DNA of 13,775 bases from Sulfurimonas sp. GTDB lineage: Bacteria > Campylobacterota > Campylobacteria > Campylobacterales > Sulfurimonadaceae. The stretch spans positions 1 through 13,775 of the forward strand of contig JALSKR010000174.1 in assembly GCA_026988735.1 (NCBI GenBank). Direction: 5' to 3'. Position 1 is the first letter of the stretch. Each line of letters opens with the position of its first letter. The translations under genes and the position numbers were made by a program. Below, one piece after another: positions 1 through 7,529 of the stretch. The notes below the pieces were generated by a model. The model was not told the origin of the DNA, searched no databases, and saw only the letters and a program-made list of their open reading frames with translations.

Positions 1-12
1 TATAATTGCATT

Positions 13-1785
13 ATGATTCACAAACCTATAACCATAAAATCTATTTTTACTCTTGCCTGGCATAAAAAATCTGCACTGATAAAGGGGCAGTTTATTACTC
101 TTTTGGCAATTATTGTCAGTGTTCCTATACCTCTGATGCTCCCTGTCATGGTTGATGAAGTGCTTTTGCACAAGCCGGAGTACATCGTTCCTGCCATCGA
201 CAGACTTTTTGGCAGCGGTTCTGCTTTTTATTACATTGCACTTGTTGCTTTTTCTGTTATATTTTTACGTTTTTTATACTATTTTTTAGGCGTCATAAGC
301 ACAAAAATATTTACCGAAATTTCAAAATATGTCACCTTTATGGTGCGCTCACGCCTCTTAAACCATCTGCAAAATACCTCGATGAATGCCTATGAAACAC
401 TTGGAAGCGGTGCAGTTACAGCCAATCTTATCACCGATGTAAACACCCTTGATGCTTTTATAATGAGCAGTGCCTCACGTTTTGTTGCCTCTGTCTTGAC
501 ACTCATTGCTGTCGGGGTTGTGATGATAATCATCAACCCTGTTTTAGGGATACTCATACTATTTGTACAACCGCTCATCATGTTTGTCAGCAAAAAAATG
601 TCTGCAAGAGTCGGAGAACTCAAAAAAGAAGAGAATCAGGCTATTGCCGAATTTCAGGAAAATGTCGGCGAAACATTGGAGCTGTTTGGGCAGATAAAAG
701 CCAGTAACAAAGAGGAGCATTTTTTTTCTAAAGCCATCAGACAGGCAAAAAAAATTCAAGACACATCCAATGAGTTCAGCTTTAAAAGTGTTGCCTTTGA
801 GAAACTCTCTTATACAATATTTTTGAGTGTTTTTGAGCTTATACGGGCTTCAGGTCTCCTGCTTGTGGCTTACAGTGACTTGAGTATCGGTATGATGTTT
901 GCCATGTTTGGTTATATCTGGTTTATTATGACACCTGTGCAGGACATTCTCTCTATGCAGTACAGTTACGCTTCCGCCAAAGCCGCACTGGAGAGAATAA
1001 ATAAAGTTTTAGCACTTAAAACAGAAACAGGCGGAGAAAAAAAGCTCACAGCAAAGAGCGTTGATATTGCTTTGAAAAATCTATGTTTTTCTTATGCCAC
1101 AAGTGACAAGCTGATTCTCAAAGAGATTACTTTTGATGTAGCATACGGCTCAAAAATAGCGCTTATCGGAGCAAGCGGAAGTGGCAAAACAACGCTTGCG
1201 CAAATTATTGCAGGTTTTTATGAAAAAACATCCGGCGAACTCAGATACAACAATATACCAACAAAAGAACTCGACAAGCACTCCGTACGTCAGAAAATCT
1301 TCTTAGTCCTGCAAATGCCTATACTTTTTAATGCTTCACTGCGATTTAACATTACAATGGGGCATGAAGATGTCAGTGATGATGCAATTTACAAAGCCCT
1401 TGAAATCGCACAACTGCAAGATATGCTCAAAAGTATGCCAAGCGGGCTTGAGACCATAGTCGGACATCACGGTATCAGACTCTCAGGCGGGCAGAGACAA
1501 AGGCTGAGCATTGCAAGAATGATCATTGCTAACCCGAGTGTCGTCATATTTGATGAATCCACCTCGGCACTTGATGTACATACTGAAGCAAAACTTTTTA
1601 AAGCACTTACGCCTCTGCTAAAAGACAAAACAGTCATCACCATAGCCCACCGCCTCAGCACCGTAAAAAATGCAGATATGATATATGTACTCAATGAGGG
1701 CGAAATAGTCCAACGAGGCACACATAAAGAGCTGGAGGAACAGGAGGGACATTACAGCGAATTTCTCAAGGAGCAGTTGTTATAA
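13..1785 (+). CDS. ABC transporter, half-size exporter (fused membrane and ATPase domains)
   Basis: A 590-residue type I ABC exporter half-transporter that would work as a homo- or heterodimer in the inner membrane, moving a lipid, drug or peptide outward. The N-terminal ~330 residues form the membrane domain, with hydrophobic segments near 28-50, 72-95, 158-190 and 268-310. The nucleotide-binding domain is complete: Walker A GASGSGKT at 386-393, Q-loop Gln434, signature LSGGQ at 490-494, Walker B VIFDE at 511-515 with catalytic Glu515, and switch His546. There is no peptidase or other extra domain, so the substrate cannot be read from the sequence. Only 12 bases precede the ATG and the frame is open to the window edge, so the start could lie further upstream. 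A TATAAT-like word sits at 1-6. The gene runs directly into mutY, suggesting co-transcription, although the functions are unrelated. Confidence 0.93.
   Translation: MIHKPITIKSIFTLAWHKKSALIKGQFITLLAIIVSVPIPLMLPVMVDEVLLHKPEYIVPAIDRLFGSGSAFYYIALVAFSVIFLRFLYYFLGVISTKIFTEISKYVTFMVRSRLLNHLQNTSMNAYETLGSGAVTANLITDVNTLDAFIMSSASRFVASVLTLIAVGVVMIIINPVLGILILFVQPLIMFVSKKMSARVGELKKEENQAIAEFQENVGETLELFGQIKASNKEEHFFSKAIRQAKKIQDTSNEFSFKSVAFEKLSYTIFLSVFELIRASGLLLVAYSDLSIGMMFAMFGYIWFIMTPVQDILSMQYSYASAKAALERINKVLALKTETGGEKKLTAKSVDIALKNLCFSYATSDKLILKEITFDVAYGSKIALIGASGSGKTTLAQIIAGFYEKTSGELRYNNIPTKELDKHSVRQKIFLVLQMPILFNASLRFNITMGHEDVSDDAIYKALEIAQLQDMLKSMPSGLETIVGHHGIRLSGGQRQRLSIARMIIANPSVVIFDESTSALDVHTEAKLFKALTPLLKDKTVITIAHRLSTVKNADMIYVLNEGEIVQRGTHKELEEQEGHYSEFLKEQLL
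1768..1784 (+). promoter_or_regulatory. Ribosome-binding site and probable ATA start of mutY
   Basis: AAGGAG at 1768-1773, inside the 3' end of the ABC gene, is followed after 8 bases by ATA at 1782-1784. The ATA overlaps the ABC stop codon TAA at 1783-1785, an arrangement equivalent to the common ATGA overlap with A in place of G. This is the best-placed start for the full catalytic domain. ATT at 1761 and CTG at 1812 are weaker alternatives. Confidence 0.55.
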
Positions 1786-2720
1786 AAAAGATAAGGCATG
1801 CACAAAAAGAACTGCTTCTTTGGTACGACAAACATGGCAGACATGAACTGCCCTGGCGTAATACAGAGGATATATACCATATATACCTCAGCGAAATTAT
1901 GCTGCAGCAAACACAGGTAAACAGAGTCAGAGATGAGTATTATCCGCAGTTTTTAAAACAGTTTCCCACACTCGAAACACTTGCAAATGCACCGCTTGAG
2001 AGCGTTTTGGCTGCATGGAGCGGTTTAGGGTATTATTCGCGTGCAAGGAATCTTCATAAAACAGCACAGCTGTGTCAAACATCTCTGCCAACAGAAATGA
2101 AAGAACTGCTCACACTCCCTGGAATCGGACAATACACGGCAAGTGCAATTTGCAGTTTTGGATACAAACAAAATCTTCCGGTAGTTGATACCAATATAGC
2201 AAGAGTGATAAAAAGATATTTTGCCCTTTTACATGTAAAGGATAAAGTGCTCTGGGAATATGCACAAACACTTCTAAATCATAAACAGCCAAGAAGCCAT
2301 AATCTTGCACTCATGGACCTTGGTTCACTCGTCTGTCTGCCAAAAAATCCAAAATGCGGTCTGTGCCCCCTGCAAAGAGACTGCCAAGGAAAAGAAGAAG
2401 CCGAGCTCTACACACAAAAGAAAAAAACGGTTTATGAATCTTTGGAACTTTTTCACGGTATTTGCATAAAAAATGACAAAATTGCGCTCATTCCTTCCAC
2501 AGGAAACATGTACAAAAACATGCTCTCTCTTCCTGTTGTTGACCCGATAGAAGAGGATTTTTTAGGAAGTTTCAAACACTCCTATACAAAGTATCGTTTA
2601 CATGTAAAGCTGTATAGACTGCATGCTTGCGATGAAGCAGTTTGGGTAGATTTGGATGCATTCAATAAAGCACCGGTTTCCTCTTTGACAAAAAAAGCAC
2701 TCTCAACAGTTCTCAACTAA
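1782..2720 (+). CDS. mutY: A/G-specific adenine DNA glycosylase MutY (non-ATG start likely)
   Basis: MutY removes adenine mispaired with 8-oxoguanine. Numbering from the proposed ATA at 1782 gives 312 residues. Seen: LPWRN and SEIMLQQTQV near the N-terminus with catalytic Glu38; the helix-hairpin-helix LPGIGQYTA; catalytic Asp136 in VVDTNIARV; the [4Fe-4S] loop with spacing C-x6-C-x2-C-x5-C (Cys185, 192, 195, 201); and a short C-terminal NUDIX-like recognition domain with FKHSYTKYRL. The first in-frame ATG is at 1899, just after the catalytic Glu, so it cannot give an active enzyme. The frame is open back to a stop at 1725 but has no ATG, GTG or TTG before 1899. ATA at 1782 overlaps the upstream stop (ATAA) and has AAGGAG at 1768-1773, eight bases before it. 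The protein is a little shorter than E. coli MutY (about 350). Function is secure; the exact start is inference. Confidence 0.9.
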   Translation: MKKIRHAQKELLLWYDKHGRHELPWRNTEDIYHIYLSEIMLQQTQVNRVRDEYYPQFLKQFPTLETLANAPLESVLAAWSGLGYYSRARNLHKTAQLCQTSLPTEMKELLTLPGIGQYTASAICSFGYKQNLPVVDTNIARVIKRYFALLHVKDKVLWEYAQTLLNHKQPRSHNLALMDLGSLVCLPKNPKCGLCPLQRDCQGKEEAELYTQKKKTVYESLELFHGICIKNDKIALIPSTGNMYKNMLSLPVVDPIEEDFLGSFKHSYTKYRLHVKLYRLHACDEAVWVDLDAFNKAPVSSLTKKALSTVLN

Positions 2721-4196
2721 AACAACTTTGTTTCTTCCTGTCTCTTTTGCCCTGTAAAGTGCATTGTCGGCACTTTTATAAATCTGTTTTACCTCTCCCA
2801 AAATTGCATCTTCAAGATAACATACACCTATAGAGATAGTAAGAACTCCATAATTTTCATTATACAAATGTTCAATTTTAAGATTTTGCACTTCTTTGCA
2901 TATATTCTGCAAATGCGCAAATGTCTCTTCTTTTGTGTAAGCACTGCATATAAAACCAAACTCTTCTCCGCCCAAGCGGAAGAAAAACTCATTGGAACGC
3001 TGGGTTAATTCTGTAATTTTTGCCGTAATTTTTTGCAGTGCTTCATCTCCAGCATCGTGCCCGTAGTTGTCATTATAGAGTTTGAAATTATCTACATCCA
3101 TAATGGCAAAGCAAAAACTCTCATGCGTTCTTTTTGCTCTGTTGAGTTCCTGTGGAAACATAACATTAAAATAGCGTCTGTTATAGATGTCTGTCAGAGC
3201 ATCCTGCATAGAAAGATCTTCAAACTTATGGCGAATGGTATACATCTCCGTTATATCATTTAAAGTAACCATCATATGCATGGTATTGTCTTCATATATC
3301 TCTTTGGCATATACAGAAAAGTAGTGTTCTTTTCCTCCATAACAGATTTTTATCATCGGTTCTTTCGTACGTAATACATCTTCTACCCATTGCATCTTTG
3401 TACTCTCGATAGTATCTTCATAACATGAGGCACAAAAAAAGTCACAAATACACTCATGTTCTGCACTGAATTCTTCCAAAGAAGCATACTCTTTAAAAAA
3501 TTTAAAAAATGCCTCGTTTGCCCGAATAATCTTTTTTCCTGTTGTCAAAATAATGATATTTGGACTCTTCTCAAAAAGTGTTTCAAGATAGATCTCTTTT
3601 TGCAGATGTTCCTTTTCAAATTGTTTTGTCTGCTCTTGTACCTTTAATTCAAGTGTATTGCTTAAATGTTGATAACTGATGCTCTTTTTTGCCAAAAAAC
3701 GAATAAGAAAAAGAAGCGCAAAGGTAAAGATACTAAACAGCCCACTTACAGCAAGAAATTTCACCCAGACACTCTGTATCTTGTTTACATAAAAAGAGGC
3801 ATCCATATCAATGGCAATGTCTTTGTAAAAATAGTGCAGTCTTTTTGTTGTATTATCCAAGCTGTATGTATAGCCATCAGACGGCTTTTTAGTATTTGTA
3901 GTTACTGTATAATAAGCATCGTTTTTTTGATATTTTTTTAAGAGTGTCCGCACAAGAAAATCAGGGTCAATTTTTACGAACTTCTCACCTTTTTTGATAT
4001 AAAAAGCTCCAATATCCGCAGGAAGATTACGGATATTGCTAATCTCCTCATAATGTTCCTGTGCATCTTTGAGCAAATTTTCTGTATAGTTTTTTTGTGC
4101 CTCTACAGCTATAGTATAGAAGTATGCTTCTATGAAAACCCATACAAGCAAGATAACAATCCCAATCATAAAAAATTTATTTTTTGAGTTCTTCAT
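2703..4196 (-). CDS. Membrane-bound PAS-GGDEF diguanylate cyclase
   Basis: A 497-residue sensor that would make cyclic di-GMP from two GTP. Order: transmembrane helix at about 8-28; periplasmic sensor at about 30-140, faintly like a Tll0287/DUF3365-type domain (low confidence); second helix at about 145-168; coiled-coil linker at about 175-205; PAS at about 205-320; GGDEF at about 328-497. The active site reads GGEEF at 409-413, with DVDNFK at 367-372 binding metal, and RLGGEEF intact, so catalysis is expected. The inhibitory I-site position reads RSNE (400-403) rather than RxxD, so product inhibition may be weak. The PAS domain carries a compact cysteine cluster, Cys249, 251, 255 and 258. 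No strong Shine-Dalgarno is seen before the ATG. It lies 53 bases downstream of hyfI on the same strand and converges on mutY with an 18-base overlap. Confidence 0.9.
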   Translation of the reverse strand: MKNSKNKFFMIGIVILLVWVFIEAYFYTIAVEAQKNYTENLLKDAQEHYEEISNIRNLPADIGAFYIKKGEKFVKIDPDFLVRTLLKKYQKNDAYYTVTTNTKKPSDGYTYSLDNTTKRLHYFYKDIAIDMDASFYVNKIQSVWVKFLAVSGLFSIFTFALLFLIRFLAKKSISYQHLSNTLELKVQEQTKQFEKEHLQKEIYLETLFEKSPNIIILTTGKKIIRANEAFFKFFKEYASLEEFSAEHECICDFFCASCYEDTIESTKMQWVEDVLRTKEPMIKICYGGKEHYFSVYAKEIYEDNTMHMMVTLNDITEMYTIRHKFEDLSMQDALTDIYNRRYFNVMFPQELNRAKRTHESFCFAIMDVDNFKLYNDNYGHDAGDEALQKITAKITELTQRSNEFFFRLGGEEFGFICSAYTKEETFAHLQNICKEVQNLKIEHLYNENYGVLTISIGVCYLEDAILGEVKQIYKSADNALYRAKETGRNKVVLVENC

Positions 4197-4249
4197 ACAA
4201 ATAGCTTATAGCAAAAGAACTGAAATTTGTGTTAACAAAAAAAATTAAT

Positions 4250-4756
4250 CTATATTTTTCTTAAAAATTCTAACAGCCCTTGCATGATTTCTAACGGACT
4301 CGGCGGGCATCCTGCTATGTGATGTGTGATTTTGAGGTGCTTGTCTGCAGGTGCATTTATAGCAAAAGTTTGCTCAAATGGTGCCGCCATTACAGGGCAA
4401 TCTCCGAGTGTTATGACCCATTTAGGCTCAGGTATCTGTTCATACGCTTCTAAGACATGTGGTTGCATATTAAATGTCATCAGTCCGCTCAGCAACATCA
4501 CATCCGCATGACGTGGACTCGCAACAAAATAAATGCCCAAACGTTCCAAATCATAATAAGGATTTGAGAGTGCATTACATTCCGCTTCACAGGCATTGCA
4601 GCTTCCGCTGTCGACCATTCTGATAGCCAGACTGCCTGCAAATTTTTTCTTGACTTTATCTTTTATCTCTTTTTGTATAGACTTTATCTCATCTTCCAGT
4701 TCTAGGTTCTCTGTCAATACTCCAAGTTTTATACGCTTATTCCAAAATTTCATCAT
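4250..4756 (-). CDS. hyfI: NuoB/HyfI-like small subunit with one [4Fe-4S] cluster
   Basis: A 168-residue homologue of the hydrogenase-4/complex I small subunit, which holds the terminal [4Fe-4S] cluster next to the large subunit on the cytoplasmic face. The four ligands are visible: Cys53 and Cys56 in GSCNACEAE, Cys120 in GDCPV and Cys150 in GCPPSP. The CxxC spacing is that of group 4 hydrogenases, not the adjacent Cys-Cys pair of complex I NuoB. An additional Cys60 follows four residues after Cys56. Length is usual for the family, with a charged N-terminal extension of about 40 residues. Of two tandem ATG codons, the upstream one (4754-4756) overlaps the hyfG stop as ATGA, so translation is probably coupled. 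Electron transfer through this cluster is expected from the family; the donor is unknown because no ferredoxin-like subunit is encoded here. Confidence 0.9.
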   Translation of the reverse strand: MMKFWNKRIKLGVLTENLELEDEIKSIQKEIKDKVKKKFAGSLAIRMVDSGSCNACEAECNALSNPYYDLERLGIYFVASPRHADVMLLSGLMTFNMQPHVLEAYEQIPEPKWVITLGDCPVMAAPFEQTFAINAPADKHLKITHHIAGCPPSPLEIMQGLLEFLRKI

Positions 4757-6120
4757 AAATCATTTCCTGCATAACTTAAATCACAGCTTTTATTGATGAG
4801 CGGAAAATCTGCAATGATGTCACGACGCATCATTACATGTAAGACCTGCCAGTTCATAAAACTTGCATCCCTTGCAAAAAAGCGTTCAATGACACCCTCT
4901 TTTATATCTATAGCCATAAACAACTCACCAATGGAACTCTCCGCAAAACTCATATATTCTCCGTCTGCTACACTTCCCACTTTGAGACTGCTCTCATCCG
5001 CTTCAAGAAATTCATGCATCATCTTCAGCGAATTTTTCACTTCCGCAATCCTGACTTTAAAACGTGCAGCCACATCCCCGCTTAATTCACTCTCAAGCTC
5101 AAAACCGTGTTTGAGATAAAAACTGTTTAGTCGTCTGTCTATTGCCAAACCCGATGCACGTGCTACGACGCCCACACTGTCATATTTCACGGCTTTTTTT
5201 AAAGGAAGGTGACCTGTTGTATCAAGCCTGTCCCAGAGTGAAGGTATATCCGTAATCCAATCTTCAAAATATGTGATGCTCTCTAACATCGCATCTAACC
5301 ACTCATGCAAAGAAGCCGTATCAACAAACTTGTTTTGCAAATCAATCGCTCCAAAGCCAAAACGATGCCCCGTAAGTTCTTTCATTTTTCGTCTTGCATC
5401 TTCTGCAAGCTTTGAACCAAGTGCCAATGCCGCACCAAATCCCGCATCATTTGGTATAAAACCCAAATCAGTCAAATGATGAATAATTCTCTCCAATTCC
5501 AGCAAAAAAGCATGGCGTTTTTGCAAGGCTTGCGGCAGTTCCTGCTGTGAAGCCTGCAGTAAAATATCTCTGTAACAAATTTGATAGGCAATACTTTCAT
5601 TACCGCTTATCCGCTCGATTATCGGTTTTGCTTCTTGGAGTGTTTTTCCCTCTAACATCTTCTCAACAGCACGGTATTTGTAAAAATGACGCACTTCAAG
5701 ATGGAGCATCTTCTCTCCCGCTTGAGAAAAATGAAAATGTCCCGGTTCTATAATACCGGCATGAATAGGTCCGACACTCACTTGAAAAACCCCGTCACCG
5801 TTAATGACTTCGTAATCATAAGGCTGAAATTCACTCTGTTCAAGTTCTTTTGCATAAAAATCTTTGCACATTGGATGGAGATTTTTTGGGAATTGTTCCT
5901 GATGTACCAAAGGACGTTTGTCAAAAGCATTTTGGATGATAATACCGAAGTCGTCTTGCATTTTTCGCTCGAACCACAGGGCGGCAAGATGTTCATGTGA
6001 AAGTGTAGTAATCACGGGGTTTTCTTTATGCACCTGCTCTTTTTCAACCTTTGTATCATACACCGTTATTATTTCAAATACTCTGCCTTTGTCTTTGGCA
6101 TATCTTGCAATAAATCTCAT
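4753..6120 (-). CDS. hyfG: HyfG/NuoCD-like large subunit lacking NiFe ligands (Ehr type)
   Basis: A 455-residue fusion of a shortened NuoC-like domain (about 1-95, with WFERKMQDDFG at 49-59) and a NuoD/hydrogenase large-subunit domain (about 100-455, with VGPIHAGIIEPGHF at 116-129 and HLEVRHFYKYR at 140-150). In [NiFe] hydrogenases the metal is held by two CxxC pairs. Here the first site reads RISGNESIAY (170-179): Ser172 and Glu175 replace the cysteines, and Tyr179 replaces the usual His. The C-terminal site reads DLSYAGND (447-454), with Ser449 and Gly452 instead of the DPCxxC cysteines. The flanking DIIADFPLINKS is well kept, so the loss is specific rather than decay. The protein therefore should not bind NiFe or evolve hydrogen. 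It fits the Ehr complexes, of unknown reaction. E. coli HycE is longer (569 residues). It is coupled to hyfF and hyfI by ATGA overlaps. Confidence 0.92.
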   Translation of the reverse strand: MRFIARYAKDKGRVFEIITVYDTKVEKEQVHKENPVITTLSHEHLAALWFERKMQDDFGIIIQNAFDKRPLVHQEQFPKNLHPMCKDFYAKELEQSEFQPYDYEVINGDGVFQVSVGPIHAGIIEPGHFHFSQAGEKMLHLEVRHFYKYRAVEKMLEGKTLQEAKPIIERISGNESIAYQICYRDILLQASQQELPQALQKRHAFLLELERIIHHLTDLGFIPNDAGFGAALALGSKLAEDARRKMKELTGHRFGFGAIDLQNKFVDTASLHEWLDAMLESITYFEDWITDIPSLWDRLDTTGHLPLKKAVKYDSVGVVARASGLAIDRRLNSFYLKHGFELESELSGDVAARFKVRIAEVKNSLKMMHEFLEADESSLKVGSVADGEYMSFAESSIGELFMAIDIKEGVIERFFARDASFMNWQVLHVMMRRDIIADFPLINKSCDLSYAGNDL

Positions 6121-7529
6121 AATATTCCCTTAAGATAGTTCATTACCGGAGGCATTATTAACGCTATAAGCGCAAAAGCAAAAATCACAAGTGAAAAAAG
6201 TTCACTCGCATAGACTTTTTTACTGTGTACTTCCCCCTCATATTTCATAGACTGATAAACCTCAATAAACTTATAGAATATAATAGAGAGTAAAATCAGT
6301 AAAATTAAAATTGCAGCCATCATAGCCAAAAGGTGATATCCGTGCTTTGCCACATTTATCATCGCCCCAAAGCCGTAAATTTCACTAAAAAACATCGGAC
6401 TTGGAGGAAGAGAGATAACTGCAAGTAAAAAAAGGGACACCAAAAACCAAAAAAGTGTTCCTTTCTTCCCCTTATAGCCCCTCAAGGCTCCTGCAATTCT
6501 GTACTTTCCGTTTGATTCAAGCACACCTGTTGAGAGAAAAAGTGCCGGTTTTAAAAAAGCATGCGCACCAAAATGAAGCAGTGCGGCAAATGTTCCGCCA
6601 CTGACCCAAAAGAGTGCGATTAATGCCATATGCTCCACACCGCTGAGACTGAAGAGACGCATAAAATCTTTTGTGCGAAAAATCAAAAAACTGACTATAA
6701 AAATAGTCAGAACCGTATAAATAAATACAAAAGTAAAAAGATGGTCATAATTGACTTCCATCGCAATTTTACTAAAGCGAAAAAAGCCTATAATGACGGC
6801 TGATTCTAAAATACCGCTAAAAAGTGCTGCGACAGGGTAAAAAGAAGCTCTTTCAATATTTGCAAGCCACAGATTCATAGGGAAAAAGCCCATCTTCACA
6901 AACATACCCACGCTCACAACCGCAAAGCCTATCTCAAAAAGAAAGGGAGATTTTATCTCTTTTGCATGTGCCAAAAGCAGATTGAAGTTCATAGCATCTT
7001 CGCCCAAAATCGGCTTTGCACTTGCATAAATCAAAATAATGCCAAAAAGGATGAGAGAGATGGCAATAGCACCGACTATCATATAATTCCATGCCTCTTT
7101 ATGGGCTGCATTGGAGTGGTTTGTTTTAATCATATACACGGTTGAGAGCGTAGCGAGTTCTAGCCCAATCCAGTAAATACCCATATGATTTGAAAGAATA
7201 GAAAAAATAAGTCCCACCCAAAATATGGCAAAAAATCTGTAAAATCTTCTGTAAGCATTTTTTGAGACTTCCACATGTTTATCCAAAGTCATCAAAGCCA
7301 GGGCGACACCAATGCCGACGATACTTGAAACAAAAAGAACATAGGCATTCAAATCATCCACAACAAGATAGTCTCCAAGCAGATGAAACGGTTTTGGCAA
7401 TCGCAACAGTTCTGCTGTAGGAATCAGGATGAAAAAAGAGATAAACGCAAGCGGTTTATGTGTTTTCCTGCTTTTTATAAAAGAGAGTCCGAATATTATC
7501 AGAGCAGGAAGAAAAAGTAGCTCAAGCAT
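6117..7529 (-). CDS. hyfF: HyfF-like antiporter-type membrane subunit
   Basis: A 470-residue polytopic protein of the NuoL/M/N and Mrp antiporter family, expected to form an ion channel in the membrane arm. Seen: WIGLELATLSTVYM with Glu124 in the helix-5 position, Lys212 in the VKMGFFPMNLWLA stretch, GVEHMALI at 297-304, and HAFLKPALFLSTG with Lys327. The normally well-kept stretch after helix 7 (HxWLPDAHxEAPSPVSALLSG in relatives) is altered to NLWLANIERASFYPVAALFSG. Glu242 stands in SGILESAV where antiporter-like relatives usually have Lys or a neutral residue, so the proton path may differ from HyfB. About 14 hydrophobic segments fill most of the length. The start overlaps the 3' end of hyfE by 8 bases, indicating coupled translation. 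HyfF is the best match by gene position and motifs. Confidence 0.87.
   Translation of the reverse strand: MLELLFLPALIIFGLSFIKSRKTHKPLAFISFFILIPTAELLRLPKPFHLLGDYLVVDDLNAYVLFVSSIVGIGVALALMTLDKHVEVSKNAYRRFYRFFAIFWVGLIFSILSNHMGIYWIGLELATLSTVYMIKTNHSNAAHKEAWNYMIVGAIAISLILFGIILIYASAKPILGEDAMNFNLLLAHAKEIKSPFLFEIGFAVVSVGMFVKMGFFPMNLWLANIERASFYPVAALFSGILESAVIIGFFRFSKIAMEVNYDHLFTFVFIYTVLTIFIVSFLIFRTKDFMRLFSLSGVEHMALIALFWVSGGTFAALLHFGAHAFLKPALFLSTGVLESNGKYRIAGALRGYKGKKGTLFWFLVSLFLLAVISLPPSPMFFSEIYGFGAMINVAKHGYHLLAMMAAILILLILLSIIFYKFIEVYQSMKYEGEVHSKKVYASELFSLVIFAFALIALIMPPVMNYLKGIL

Noticed and set aside
720..727. Run of eight T as a phase-variable tract in the ABC gene
   Set aside because: Short for slippage control, and the gene is intact with ordinary Phe codons; AT-rich genomes have such runs by chance.
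1899..2720. ATG at 1899 as the true mutY start
   Set aside because: It would remove the catalytic Glu and the conserved LPWRN region, which are encoded in frame just upstream.
2718..2732. Bidirectional terminator at the mutY/cyclase junction
   Set aside because: The AAACAA/TTGTTT repeat has only a 2-base spacer and lies in the cyclase coding end; no convincing stem.
4197..4249. Terminator between hyfI and the diguanylate cyclase
   Set aside because: Only a 5-bp AT-rich TTTGT/ACAAA hairpin with no T-run after it on the transcribed strand.
5686..6000. Plus-strand open frame opposite the large subunit gene
   Set aside because: Antisense shadow of hyfG; no ribosome-binding site or recognisable protein features.
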